From Silene noctiflora (lineage: Eukaryota; Streptophyta; Magnoliopsida; Caryophyllales; Caryophyllaceae), in contig VHZZ01006142.1 in the NCBI GenBank assembly GCA_009801015.1, forward strand, positions 59,627 to 80,651: a stretch of DNA of 21,025 nucleotides. Direction: 5' to 3'. Positions within the stretch are counted from its first letter, which is position 1. Every line of letters begins with the position of its first letter. The notes beneath the pieces are model-generated. The model saw nothing but the letters and a program-made list of their open reading frames with translations. It had not been told where the DNA came from and did not search any database. Positions 1-10,960 of this stretch are shown here, piece by piece. A program made the translations under genes and the position numbers.

Positions 1-373
1 TGGAGAAAGTAACGATCTCTTGAGAGGTTTTTGTGAAATCTTAAAGTTATGAAAGTAATGAAAAGTCGTCGTATTGATTAATAATTAAACTCGCGTTATT
101 AACAAAACCTAACTTAATCGGCCCGCATAAGTAACTTACTCGATCGAGTAAGGAGGTTACTCGATCGAGTGACCCTTACTCGATCGAGTGACCCTAGTAC
201 TCGATCGAGTACCACACTTCCAGACTCTGACTTAAAAAGACACAGACTTACTCGACAGAGTATGTCCTACTCGGTCGAGTCACCAAAGGCAAGGAAAACC
301 GTAGTATTACAGTAGCATCCTTGTATTCGGAGGTAGTCCATGGTAAGGTGCCTCGGAGTATGGGAGTGTTACA
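1..373 (-). mobile_element. Truncated LTR, probably Ty3/gypsy-type
   Basis: Read on the minus strand, this stretch begins at 373 with TGTAACACTCCCATACTCC, which resembles the 5' end of many plant gypsy LTRs (TGTAACACCCC...). It continues through a palindrome-rich part and runs off the window at base 1 in pyrimidine-rich sequence. No internal gag/pol coding is visible, so it may be a solo LTR or the edge of a longer element lying to the left. The family assignment rests on the remembered terminal motif; only one end is visible and no target-site duplication can be tested. Confidence 0.5.
138..280. repeat. Six-unit array of 12-bp palindromes (ACTCGATCGAGT)
   Basis: ACTCGATCGAGT occurs exactly at 138-149, 159-170, 178-189 and 199-210. 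Two degenerate copies follow: ACTCGACAGAGT at 250-261 and ACTCGGTCGAGT at 269-280. Start-to-start spacing is 21, 19, 21, 51 and 19 bp, so neighbours mostly sit about two helical turns apart. Each full unit is self-complementary. The array lies inside the putative LTR and is probably part of its U3 region. Confidence 0.85.
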
Positions 374-598
374 AATAACCGATTAAAAAACAAGTTAGGT
401 TAACTGAAGTGATTTGAACACCCTTGACTTCAAGTTTGGTCATTTTCAAATCGCTGGTTATACGCTCTAAATTGTAATACTTTGATTAATAAAGAGTGTC
501 GTGATGAATATTTCATACTATAATAGTAAAATGAGTGTTTGAAATAGTTGATCGTTTATTTTAAAGTGTATATTTTGAGGCATGTAGTATAAGTATGA
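374..598. other. AT-rich spacer, no gene seen
   Basis: The sequence lies between the putative LTR end and the first MITE-like element. It is AT-rich with stops in all frames, and no known element or RNA gene is recognised. Confidence 0.5.
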
Positions 599-730
599 GG
601 TCCTTCTTTTGGACTGAAATCGTCTGAACTGAATTGAAGTAAAGACTTAATTTATGAAGAGAAAAACTAAATTGAATTGAACTGAACTGAATTGAAATTA
701 GTTGAAATTAAATTCAAAAGAACAGATCCC
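599..730. mobile_element. Degenerate Tourist/Harbinger-like MITE (ACTGAA-repeat core)
   Basis: The left end reads GGTCCTTCTTTTGGACTGAA and the right end reads TTCAAAAGAACAGATCC, which are imperfect inverted repeats. The core is a run of ACTGAA/ATTGAA-type short repeats. The same design (TTCTTTTGGACT end and low-complexity core) recurs in better condition at 10961-11162. No clear target-site duplication remains, so this is probably an older copy. Confidence 0.45.
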
Positions 731-902
731 GAGTCTGTGACTTATCATTAGCCTTCTTAAGTTACATCAACTCATTTCAATGGGTCGAATAACAGGTCTG
801 GGTAATTTTAAGTCGACTAACTTTGAATGCGTCAAATTTGGAGAACCCTATTTTTATTAATTGAGTCATTTTATGTACAATAAACATTCAGGTTGGGTTA
901 AG

Positions 903-1272
903 CTCTATTTGGGAAGGCATTTCAGGTACCTGATTTGGTCAAAGTCGCTTATTTGACCAAAATTTCAGGTACCTTATTTGTTTGAAAGCGTTTGACAAAT
1001 AGCTTATTTAACCAAATAAGCTACCTGAAATGAAATGCTACCTAGAGTAGCATTTGGGATTTCAGATACCTGATTTGATTTGATTTTCCCCTTTTACCCC
1101 TTAAATTTATACTATTAAATAATTCTCATATCATTTTACCTCATTTCATCAAAATCACTTACCTTTTTAGTTAGTTTGTCAAACATTTTTTTTTTATAAT
1201 CAGCTACGTTTTCAAGTTTCAGTTAGCTTTTTAGGTTTCAACTATCTTTTTAGGTAGTTTTACCAAACAGAG
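903..1272. mobile_element. Candidate MITE (hAT-like) with fold-back segments
   Basis: The ends CTCTATTTGG (903) and CCAAACAGAG (to 1272) are inverted repeats with one mismatch. Inside, a perfect 9-bp arm hairpin sits at 1001-1022 (AGCTTATTT, loop AACC, AAATAAGCT). TTTCAGGTACC-type motifs recur in both orientations (near 920, 963 and 1022). No transposase or clear 8-bp target duplication is seen, so the class is a guess. Confidence 0.35.
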
Positions 1273-1424
1273 TTTTATACTCTTAATCAAGGCAATTCAC
1301 ATTATGGGTCAACGTCCGATCTTTAGTTTGAGTTGGGTACGGGTCAGATATCTCAGGCTAATTTTACCATGCCCGCACGGTACCCAACCCATACGGAGTA
1401 GCTTTGTTCGCAAACTAGAAGATT

Positions 1425-1454
1425 AAAATCAAAATCAAAATCAAAATCAAAATC
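1425..1454 (+). repeat. Microsatellite (AAAATC)5
   Basis: Five exact tandem copies of AAAATC are followed directly by AAAACC and a telo-box. The run is 58 bp upstream of the methyltransferase start codon, so it probably lies in its core promoter or 5' UTR. Confidence 0.9.
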
Positions 1455-1455
1455 A

Positions 1456-1470
1456 AAACCCTAAACCCTA
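1456..1470 (+). promoter_or_regulatory. Double telo-box (AAACCCTAAACCCTA)
   Basis: Two plant telomere-type units lie about 40 bp before the start codon at 1512. Telo-boxes at this position are known in promoters or leaders of plant genes for translation and ribosome biogenesis, which suits an RNA methyltransferase. Function is inferred from position only. Confidence 0.6.
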
Positions 1471-1511
1471 GAATTAATCCAATTGAAGAACATCAATTTG
1501 GGTGTTCAACA

Positions 1512-4500
1512 ATGAACACTCCCACAAATTCGCCACTTCCAGACGCATTCGTCAATTTCCTCAACGAAAATGGACTGGATCCTTCAATCTACACTTCCGC
1601 CGATACTCTTCCTCGTTATATCAGGTTCACAAATCCCTCTTTTTTCTGAATTTCAAATTTCAATTACATTTCTCATATACTAATCTCATACACGAATGAT
1701 TGAATGAATGATTTTGATGTTTTACATTTGTTAATTGATGAATTACGAAAAAGGTTGAAGCCTGGGAATGAGGAGAAATTAAAGGACATTGAAGAAGAGC
1801 TAGGATGCAAGTTAACGGTAGTGGACTGGTTGCCGAATTTTTATTCGCTTCCGCCTCACGTTCATATTGCTAATTCCAGTGTTTACCAGCTAGGGAAGGT
1901 ATCTATATGCTAAATTTGTTACTAATAAGCGTTTAGTTTTGTATGAGACGGTTTGTAGTATGAGACGGAAATTTTATACGAGTTATTTGATGGTGTTTTA
2001 GTTGTATGGAATTGATGCTTCTTCAGGAGCTGCTGTCAGCGCGTTAGACATTGTACCAGGAGATCATGTCCTTGATCTTTGTGCTGCTCCTGGTACTTCC
2101 CTTGATCAACTTTGTCATTTAAACAATCAAAAATTATTTGTTGAGAGAATGGTACGTTGATGAGTTGTTTTGTTTAGAATGGTAAGAGGATGGAAAAGAA
2201 GATATGCGACCTTTCTACCTAGGAAATCGAGTTTGTTGGAACTTGGAAGAGAGAATGTAATGAAATGAGGGAGCAGGGTAGGGAATTCATTGGTAGTGTT
2301 AGGGAGTAGTGTCCCTGGATTTGTGAGTGAATCCTCTACTCTATTTGTTTTCTTATTTGACAGTGATTTCTAGCGTAGTAGCGTGGTATGATATGGTTGG
2401 ATAATTCCTGCACTTATTACGATAACAACAATGCATTTACCCAGTGTTTTGGAATTCCTGCATATGGCAAGGTATAGTAGTTCCTACCCAGATTAGTTAA
2501 AAAAAAACTGATGTTAGCAATAGTCACTTTCTTACTGTAATTCAAGGGTTTGTGGGCTGGTGGATCAACTTGTTTGCCTCGAATTTTCTCGTATGGTGTG
2601 GCTGGTCTGTCTGTGATCTTGCACCAGCGTGAGTGCTTGCAAGTTGCAACAACAAGCTTATTGTTCCTTCTTAGACAACTAAAGTGAAGAGAAAATAAAG
2701 CAACAAGACATTAAGCATATCCTCATCTTGCTGTATACTATTGAGTTTTATGATGGAGCTACAAAGTTGATATCTGAACAGAGTTATATCCATGTGTTTT
2801 CCTATACTGACAGGTGCCAAGCTTTGTATGATATTGGAATTACTTGGTGATTCTGGCTCAGTTACTGGAGTTGATGTTGCAAGACATCGCCTTGCAGCTT
2901 GCAGAACTATGGTGCAGAAATATGGCCTGGGCAATCATTGTCGGCTCTTTGTTGCAGATGGAACTTCATTCTCTGTGGTCCCTGCCAGAATCGGTGCGGC
3001 TTCTGAATCATGTAAGTTTTGGAACATGGAATATGGTTGAAGTTTGGTGGCATTACTTTGTTCGACCATCTTCGTGAAGTTGTATATTCAGTAGCTCATT
3101 ATGTATATTCAGTAGCTCATTATGTATTCAGCTGATGAATCTACATTGGGAAAGAAGTTGGATATATTTCTGGAGTGGACTTCTAAGAGGCCCTGGAAGG
3201 AAAGAAAGAATGCTGCAAAAGCAAGGAAGGCTAATCCTTCACACTTAACCACACAGATAATAGACCCAGAGATAATATATTATGGGCAGCATTCAGGAGT
3301 CATCGGCTGTACAAAAAACGTATTGTATAAGATTTATAGTGATGAAGAGCTCTCTCATTGTGGTTATGACAAGGTTAGTCCGTTAGTGTATCACCGCTAC
3401 TTGGTCCTTTGCTCCTACGTTGTGATTGTTTTGGCTTCTTATAATTGACTGTTACATCTGTGGTGCGATTAGTGCAACGGTTTACGACTGTGCCTATGGA
3501 GTTTTTGTTTTGAGAACAATATTCAGCAGTTGACTGCTGATTCATTAGCTTAGCTTCTTTTTCTTTCTCTTCTTACTGCTCTTTATTGAGCATTTCTTTT
3601 GCCTGAACTACAGATCTTGTTACTAGGCATCACTGACTAATACACAATAAAAATTGTCAGGCTGTCGTTTAAATACATTGTTTCTCTTTCTGCTTCTCAG
3701 TTTTCTATTTTGGTCATGGTATATAGACTTTGTTGGTTATATCTTTCTGCTGATTCTCTCTTCATTTCATTCGTTGCCATAGTCACGGTTTTACATCTGG
3801 CTGTTTGTGTTTAGATGTTCTGCATCACTGTGTTTGATCTTCTGTATTTGGATTCCCTCTTTTTATATGAAAGCATACTTTATTCTGTTTGGTGTCATGA
3901 TGACTGCAGCATCGATTTTTATTTGGGGTTTTAAATCAATGAAAACAGGTCATTGTGGATGCAGAGTGCACTCATGATGGGTCAATTAGACATGTTCAGA
4001 AATTTGAACATTGGGGATGGGAAACACTTCAACGGCGTGTCCTGGATGCAGAGAGAACAGATGACCTCACTAATCTCCAAGTAATCTTCGTTGCTAAGTT
4101 CTGTTATTTGTTGTTGGGAGTCGTTAACCCTTGGTAGCTTTCTCGACAGCTACAGTTGATGAATATTGTTTGATATGAATGGTCCTTGAAAGTACTTTTG
4201 TGTTTAATATCCAAGCATCACAGCTCCTGCAAATTTTTACTTCCTTGTTAACATCTTTGAGATGGCAAACCTAGCATTATAGAGGGTTATGTTGTGGCCA
4301 ATTATGCTGAGGTCGTGGTTGAATACTTTTGTTGCCTGACATATTGACTTCCAACAACTTTTGCACATGTGGTTTGTCGGGTTTTCCTCTTCTCAACTCC
4401 GCCTTTTTAATTCTTTCAGTTTCGGCTCTTGAGTAATGGTTTTCGATTACTGAAAGCTGGTGGTTTACTTATCTACAGCACTTGCAGGTAACTCTTCTTT

Positions 4501-4992
4501 AGGCTTTAGTTAAATTACCTCTCGCATTACGGATAATATAATTTGAGCTTATGTACCTGTGTATTGATCTCCAGTTTGACAGTTTCCCAAAATGAAGGGG
4601 TGATTGAGAGGTTCCTCTTGGAGAATTCATCAGCTGGTGCGTGCATATAGCTACCAAATGTTCATTATTCATTTAGATCTGCGTATCAAAATCATGCATG
4701 GCTGGAGACAGGGTGCACTGGTTAATTTTTTACTTCGTATTTGTTACTTTTTTTCCTGGACAAAGTTTTGTGTGAGATTACCTCACTTGTGAGACCAACC
4801 ATACTTGTACATTGCTCAGTTATTTTTTTATGTATTTAATGGGTTTGTCTCATTGCAGAGTTGCAAGAAGTAGATGGTTCCCGCAGTTGGCCTTGCAAGA
4901 GCGGTCGTATACCCAAGACACTTCGGTTTGATCCTCTAACATCCCAAACTAGTGGACTGTTTGTTGCCAAATTTGCAAAGTTGTCTACATGA
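1512..4992 (+). CDS. NOL1/NOP2/Sun-family RNA cytosine-C5 methyltransferase (nine exons)
   Basis: Predicted to transfer a methyl group from S-adenosylmethionine to C5 of cytosine in tRNA or rRNA. Exons: 1512-1624, 1754-1898, 2002-2092, 2814-3011, 3132-3373, 3949-4080, 4420-4487, 4575-4636 and 4859-4992. All introns are GT-AG; the sum is 1185 nt, giving 394 aa. The SAM-binding motif I, DLCAAPGAK, is at residues 111-119. Motif IV reads VDAECTHDGS with Cys270, where most of the family has DAPCSG. Motif VI reads YSTCS with Cys329, the usual catalytic cysteine. The C-terminus ends GLFVAKFAKLST, as in the family (LF/GFFVAKF). The start is the first Met, with PDAFVNFLNENGLDP close behind, and no better upstream ATG is seen. 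The remembered Arabidopsis match is At5g66180 (RCMT9 type); I am not certain of that assignment or of the substrate. A telo-box and an AAAATC microsatellite lie just upstream. Confidence 0.9.
3081..3122 (+). repeat. 21-bp tandem duplication at the end of intron 4
   Basis: Two exact 21-bp copies (3081-3101 and 3102-3122) begin TGTATATTCAG. A partial third unit, TGTATTCAG, ends at the acceptor used for exon 5 (3131). Each copy therefore carries an acceptor-like TTCAG, at 3091 and 3112. Only the last acceptor keeps the reading frame. Confidence 0.9.
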
Positions 4993-6385
4993 CCATGAGA
5001 CCCTTTCTGTGCTGAAATCTTGAGATGAAGCTATGAATCTGTCCTCCGGTGATATATATCTGCCAATCTATAGGAAAATTTTGTCGAAGCACTTGTGAGG
5101 CCTTTGCAAGCTCAGTGTCATATAACATATGCATTTCCCCTCAGCATTGAGATGAAGTGGTAAAGGGGTTGCTGTAGCTGAACCAAAGGCTTCGACTTCA
5201 ATTCTGGGGTGTTAAAAAACTGAGGATTTTGAGCTCTTCTCAGCAATTAGAACTAATCCTGACAGTACAAACCAAAAACACAGTTTACAATTTCAGGTTT
5301 GATTCAAAAAAGTCTTTTTAGTTAGGGAAGATGGGATGGATGAAGTTCATGGGAGGTTGATGAATAGTTGATCCAGGGCAGCAAAACTTAGCTCGCTATG
5401 CATGAGTTCTGATGAAAATCACTCGCAATACATGCTCTCTTGTCGAGTGTTAACCTGATCTCTTCTTCCATGGCTTCCAAGATGTTATGGTTCGTATTTT
5501 GAGCCTACTACGATTATCAACATGTTCATAGAATGAAGAATTTTTTCCTTCGGTGAATGAGGAGAAAAGAGTCTACATATGGATGGAAGCTCAAAATCTC
5601 AAAGACGACCATTTTATGCATACAGCAGTCCATTCTATGTCCTGCATCTCATTTTATAAGCCATTAACTCATAGTCATACTGTAGTATGTCATGGGAATG
5701 TTTACGTCAAAGAAGAAAGTATTGTAACTCGTGTTGTACCATCGTTCCAATTTTGTTTCCTAGTCTAAAGGAAGGCATGAGTGCTATTTTTATGCAGTCA
5801 TGATTCATACACAGGCTATCAGTCTGTATAACATTAAAACTAAATTATGTTACATGTGTAATTTGCTGATATACCACGCTAATGTTATATGCACGCCTCA
5901 AGTCTTATTTTGGTAAAGGAGGTTCGTAAACATTGTAATTGAGTTCGGTAATCAGCCACCAACAGTATATACAATTGGTGCTATAATCCTCAATCGGAAG
6001 ACAATGATTCAATTTTGATAGTTTTCTTACAGTTATATTTTGCAAGTTGAAAATCAAAATGCACGACTAAAACACAGTTTAATTTCACGAGAGCGTAGAT
6101 TATAGTGATCAGAGTGTGTAGATCATTGTGATAAGATGATGTTCAGAAGTAAATATTGTGAAATATAAGATGAAAAACGAAAATGGACAAAGGATTCCGA
6201 TCCAATGAGAGGGCACCTCGGAAAGCACACGGAACACAAAAATGGAACATACGATATGCCATAAACTCGCAACCTTTTTTTTTTTTATGACGAGAAAAGA
6301 TTGCTCTTAACTCTTAAGAAAACTTGAACCATCCTCTGCTTTCACGAGCTCCCCTAAATGGGTCAAAACCAAACCAACAGAGCAA
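4993..6385. other. Spacer between the two methyltransferase genes
   Basis: It probably holds the 3' UTR of the RNA methyltransferase (the first few hundred bases) and the promoter and 5' leader of the next gene. A T-rich run sits at about 6270-6285. A 71-codon reading frame at 5553-5768 shows no family motif, and I treat it as chance. No transposon ends or RNA genes are recognised. Confidence 0.5.
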
Positions 6386-6396
6386 ATGGGCATTGA
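6358..6396 (+). promoter_or_regulatory. Possible uORF overlapping the first CaM KMT start
   Basis: A 12-codon frame (ATG at 6358, TGA at 6394-6396) overlaps the first main start at 6386 in another frame. It ends 13 nt before the second in-frame ATG at 6410. If the transcript begins upstream of 6358, scanning ribosomes would meet it first and might favour initiation at Met9. The transcription start is unknown. Confidence 0.35.
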
Positions 6397-9300
6397 GCGA
6401 TCAGCAAGAATGTCGGAATCCCAAAATGAGGAAATTCCAAAGGTATCGACTTTAAGATGGAAGATCCTTCGACAATCCCTTCTTTCCTCTAAACTCCAAC
6501 CTCATTCAGGTCTCTCTTTCTTCTTTGTCTTCCACTTGATTCTGTATATATATTCCTGAAATTACTGCACATTTTAGTTCATTTGATATTTGATGATCAG
6601 ACGAGAAGTCCCAGGAAATCATTGATAACGTTTCAAGGAAAGGCAAAAGAGGGTTTGGATTAATCCCATGTACACAAAAAGATTACAACTTTGATGACGG
6701 TTTTAATCATCTTTGCGTTTCCTACTCTCTGCCAACTCCTGCTGCTCCTAATCTCTTTCTTTTGTGAGTATCCCTTTGTTCTGTTTTACTCTTTCCATCT
6801 CAGTCATTTATTTACCTTTTATATTTTATGAGCATTATTCTAATCAAAGGTAAACAAATGATCCGGATAGAGGGAGTAGTAAGTAGTAACTTCTTGGTAT
6901 TTCAGTTTTTGGCAGTGTTGTTGATTTATGATTTTTTTTGGTTTGTGATTATTTTAAGGACTATTTCATTTGATGTATAGCTCCTTTCAAGTGACATATT
7001 GACTTGTGTAAGTAAAAATTGCAGCACAATTGCAACAATTAGATGCTAGGAAAAGTGAAAACTGTGAAAACTTTGATATGTTCAGTGATCCATTCTTCTA
7101 AGGATTTGCTTTCAACTGAGTCTGATTGTGTCGGAGGATATGCGGTTTGTGATTGTTGTATGTTTTATGGTGCTATAAGCATTCTTCGTATTGTTTGTAT
7201 TATGACCTTGGATTGTTGCGTGTGAGACTGTGAGTTACCTAAGCTAGTGTTGGTTTTTTACTCTTTTGTTGTGCTAGGCAGTTCATTATTGTGGTTGCCA
7301 TGTGGGTTATCTTATCCTAGGAATGACCTTCCATTGCAAAAAAAAAAAAAAAAACAAAGTAATAAAGATGTGGTGTAGGCGTGGACTATTAATGAAGAGC
7401 GATTTTTAGGTGAAGAAAGGTTAGCTTGCTTGGTGACGCGTACTATTGAGGGGTTAATTCTTATTTGCTCCGTAGAATTCTGTTCAGTTTAAATACTATT
7501 ATGAGGTGTGTACGCCATGACAGGTGTATAACTCTTCTTCATACTTGATGCTTCTAGTTTGTGGTTTTCTAGCCTAATATGTGTTTCAATTTGTATTTGG
7601 CAGTCAAAGAAGAGACAGCTGTGCTAATATCAATGACTTTGAAGTTTGCAATAAGCATGACATTGACAACACTGGCCTTGTATGTAAGTTCTTTGCTTCT
7701 TTGAGGTATTCTTGCCAAATGTTGTTTCAACATTGAGCTGATAGGTATATATTTTAGCATGTGGTTGTCTATATATGTGATGAAGATTACCATGAGGAAC
7801 TGTACATCTTTGATGGACCCAAAGATGTGTTAGAGTTCAGTATTATTAGTCTTAGGATATTATGGATTGGCTCTTAAATCCTACACCCTTTTTTCTCCAT
7901 AATTTGTCAAGGGTAACACGGAAATAGCCAATCCTTATAATTTTATTTTGAGTTTCGACTCCCTTGCTCTACTTGGAATAAAAGTCTACATGGAGGCATT
8001 GGAATGATGATGTTTGACAAAGTGAAAGTAAATAATTCAGCAGTGGTTTCATCTGTCTATGATTTGAGAATTTGTAGTGGCACTGGCCAATATACTCTCT
8101 GTTGGGGTATAGGTGAAGGAGTTATACAACTTGAGATGGTTTATGTAGTATGTTGTGTGAGTGACTTTGTACAGGGTTATGTCTTGTCCCTTCATTGTTT
8201 AATTGAATCGGAATGTACAACATGACAGGGTTCTGTCTGAGTTTTTGCTTAAAGAGGGATCTGGTTTCCATGGCATACATAATATCTTCTGCTTCCTGTA
8301 CATTCAGGCTCTTTTTCAGTTAGCGTGGAACTTTCAAATTGATGATGTTCATGTCTGCTATTTGAACTTGCATGTTAGTTTTTGTATTTGTGTATTAAAG
8401 TATTCAATATGCTTTTTTTAGGTCCTTGGCCTTCAGAAGAGGTCCTCTCATATTATTGCTTGTCACACGCGGATATGTTCAGGTCTTTATTTTTTTTCCG
8501 TCTCCAACTTGCCATCCTCCCTCCCTACTCGTTTGTAGATTAAAAATGATTCTGACATTTAAGATTTGCTTTAGGTTCTGTTGAATTTGCGTAATTTCAT
8601 GTAGATTCTGCCGTGCTTTTCTCTTTTCAGGAGTAAAAATGTTATTGAACTGGGTGCTGGATATGGGTTGGCAGGCTTAGTTATTGCTACTGTTTCTGAG
8701 GCCTCAGAAGTTGTAATATCTGATGGAAATCCACAAGTTGTTGATTGTATCCTTTTGATGTGGTTCTCATTGTAATCACTCGTACATAAGTTCTAACAGC
8801 CAAATGATACTCCTTCCGTCGATGAAGGAACATAGTAAGATGTAAATGAAAATGCAAGTTGATGAAAAATGTGGGGTCACAAATCACAATTAACAATGAC
8901 CTCGACTGACCAACTTAATTAAAAAGATTCTAAGTAGGAAGTTGTTCACGGACAGTCGGACACTCCAAAATGGAAAGCAGAAAGTTTTTTCAGAGAGAGA
9001 GGGATTACTTGCTCCTGGATACTTCAAATGCCCTGATGCAATCATCTATTAGTATTTTCCATGGGTGGTTTATGAGCTGTTGTAATTAAACTGCTTGTGC
9101 ATAGACACATAATACATAGTCTTCTTCAATTTTGCAGTAACTGGATACTCTTAAATTTTAATACTATCTATGTGTAGGTCAATGAGTTGTTGACTTATTG
9201 CACTGAACTAAGCTGTATAATATGAAAATTATCAGCCTTCTTTTTCTCTTAAATGACTACCTTTCATGGTCAGCATTCTACTGTCATAGTGCCTTCAATC

Positions 9301-10403
9301 GAAGCATGGTTACTGTTGTAGCTCTCTACCTGTGGCTGTAAAGGGGATCGTAAAATTTGAAAGTCTTAACAAGCAGATATCCAGCGAAGTGTAGCAGGCA
9401 ATTCTGGTGCATTTGGAGCTACAGTTGTTGAACCTAAGTTATTACACTGGAATCAAGAAGAGTTTGGAACATTATCCCATAAATTTGATGTCATCGTTGC
9501 AAGCGACTGGTACAGTCTGCAACCTTGTGAGCTTCCTTAATTAGTAAAGATCTGTCATTTGCTCATATGCATACATAATGTTTCTCCTTTCATGAGGACT
9601 ATTATTATCAGCTGTGGACTGAGCAACGTCATAGGTAGATAGAAGAGGATAAAGTTGAACCTGAATTGACCGACATGAAACTACTAATTTGGTACAAAAA
9701 TTTAATACCCACACCTGAAGTGACTGTACTCACGGTGACCAACTCGAAGACCTGAACCCAAACTGATACGTACTCAAGATGACCCAATAACAGTGCACTC
9801 TAAATGAACTAAATCCCGCTCGAATGAGTCATTTGTAAAGTATAATTATAGGTGGACATAATAGGATGTTGACTATCTTATTTAGGTCATGGATGTCTAT
9901 ATCTGATAAATTCCTGTGGACTTGAGATCTGATATATCCATCACCAATGGAAGACATATATCAGTATTTTTCCTTCTGACAGCTATGTTCTCTTTTTGTC
10001 TAGAATAAAGTCATATTTTTGTGGCTATATAATTTATATTTATTAATGTATTGCCTCAGCGATAGAGATACACAAATTACACTTACTCTTAGCATTTCTT
10101 GTTTTTTTTTTTTGTCATTGCAGTACCTTCTTCAAGGAATTCCATAAAGGCCTTGTTCAGACATTGAAGTCATTGTTAAAAGATACTTGCTCTTCTAAAG
10201 CCATATTATTCAGTCCCAAAAGGGGAGATTCACTGGACAAGTTCCTAGAGGAGGTACGAAAAAGTGGATTGCATTTCAGCGTATCAGAGGACTACGATGA
10301 CAGAGTTTGGGAGAGACATCAGCAATTCATGAAGGGAGATCAGTCATGGCCCAACTACGATCCCGATCACTGCTACCCATTATTGATACAAATTTCAAGG
10401 TAA
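6386..10403 (+). CDS. CAMKMT: Calmodulin-lysine N-methyltransferase (seven exons)
   Basis: Family known to trimethylate a conserved lysine of calmodulin (Lys115 in animals and plants) using S-adenosylmethionine. Exons: 6386-6509, 6601-6763, 7604-7683, 8422-8482, 8631-8746, 9377-9509 and 10124-10403. All introns are GT-AG; total 957 nt, 318 aa. The family's N-terminal block STLRWKILRQSLL is near residue 25, followed by SRKGKRGFGLIPC. The PWPSEEVLSYYC motif is at about 124-135. The SAM-binding motif I, VIELGAGYGLAGL, starts at 147, and the post-I acidic loop is VVISDGN. SDCTFF at 224-229 holds the (D/E)xx(Y/F) signature of this class of seven-beta-strand lysine methyltransferases. The C-terminal WPNYDPDHCYPLLI block is also typical. 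The start could instead be Met9 at 6410; both precede the conserved block. Introns 2, 5 and 6 are long, and intron 2 holds a MITE. The stop codon overlaps a strong splice donor. Confidence 0.93.
6787..6878. mobile_element. Short Stowaway-like MITE in CaM KMT intron 2
   Basis: The ends TACTCTTTCCATCTCAGTCA and (reverse complement of the right end) TACTCCCTCTATCCGGATCA are matched inverted repeats with TA at both edges. The pairing extends to ATTT.TTTACCTTT. TA target duplication and CTCCCTCC-type ends are marks of Tc1/mariner-derived Stowaway elements. At about 92 bp it is little more than its two arms. Confidence 0.7.
7338..7354 (+). repeat. Poly(A)17 tract in CaM KMT intron 2
   Basis: Seventeen A residues follow TTGC within the intron. 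No retroposed body is recognised to its left, so it is listed only as a homopolymer. Confidence 0.85.
8808..8820. mobile_element. Lone Stowaway-like left end in CaM KMT intron 5
   Basis: TACTCCTTCCGTC matches the usual outer end of Stowaway MITEs, but I cannot find a matching GGAGTA end in the rest of the intron. It may be a decayed copy or a chance match. Confidence 0.25.
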
Positions 10404-10957
10404 ACTCTCATAATTACTGTTGGAACCTTGGTTTGATTCAGCTTTAAACTACCAGTATCGGACCATTTGAAATTAACGATGAGCCATTCTGCGTCTCTCT
10501 TGGCTTCAACATTTATTAAGAATGCCTGTGCGCTTGTCTGTCTATTGGTGAGTTGTGGATCATCTAAAAAACCTCTCTACCTCTCTATTTAACATAGGCT
10601 GATAGGAGGTTTCTTGCATGCTTTCGGCCCCATAATCACACAATTTGAGGGAGTCTGCGAGGCATAGGATTTCTACTGTTTTTTTATATTTAATATCTAT
10701 CCGAATATTTCTTTCTTCTTGTTGAGAGTGGAGAGAGAGTTATAAGTATCTATTGTAGGATTATCTTCAAAACGAAGCAAAAATGGAATCTCCTGCATGG
10801 TGTGATACTGTGATGTTGTCCCATGCACAACTAACCAGTAAAACAATTTACAAGTGCCCTTTAATAAGGTGATCAAATTCGGTCTCGGCCGGACATGGGT
10901 TGGACCCATTGGATTATTTTGGCTCACGAACAAGCCAGCCAGCGGATTTTGAATGAG
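10404..10957. other. 3' flank of the CaM KMT gene, no further gene seen
   Basis: The sequence is presumably 3' UTR and then spacer. Two short minus-strand reading frames here show no recognisable protein features. The stretch ends at the TTA duplication of the adjacent MITE. Confidence 0.5.
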
Positions 10958-10960
10958 TTA

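Noticed and set aside
138-280. Palindrome array considered as a CRISPR array
   Set aside because: The repeats are 12-bp palindromes with spacers of only 7-9 bp in plant nuclear DNA; this is an LTR feature.
1502-1699. 65-codon frame over the first methyltransferase exon
   Set aside because: It is in the wrong frame; the frame from 1512 matches the family and splices cleanly.
5553-5768. 71-codon frame downstream of the RNA methyltransferase
   Set aside because: No motif, no splice support, and it lies in probable 3' flank.
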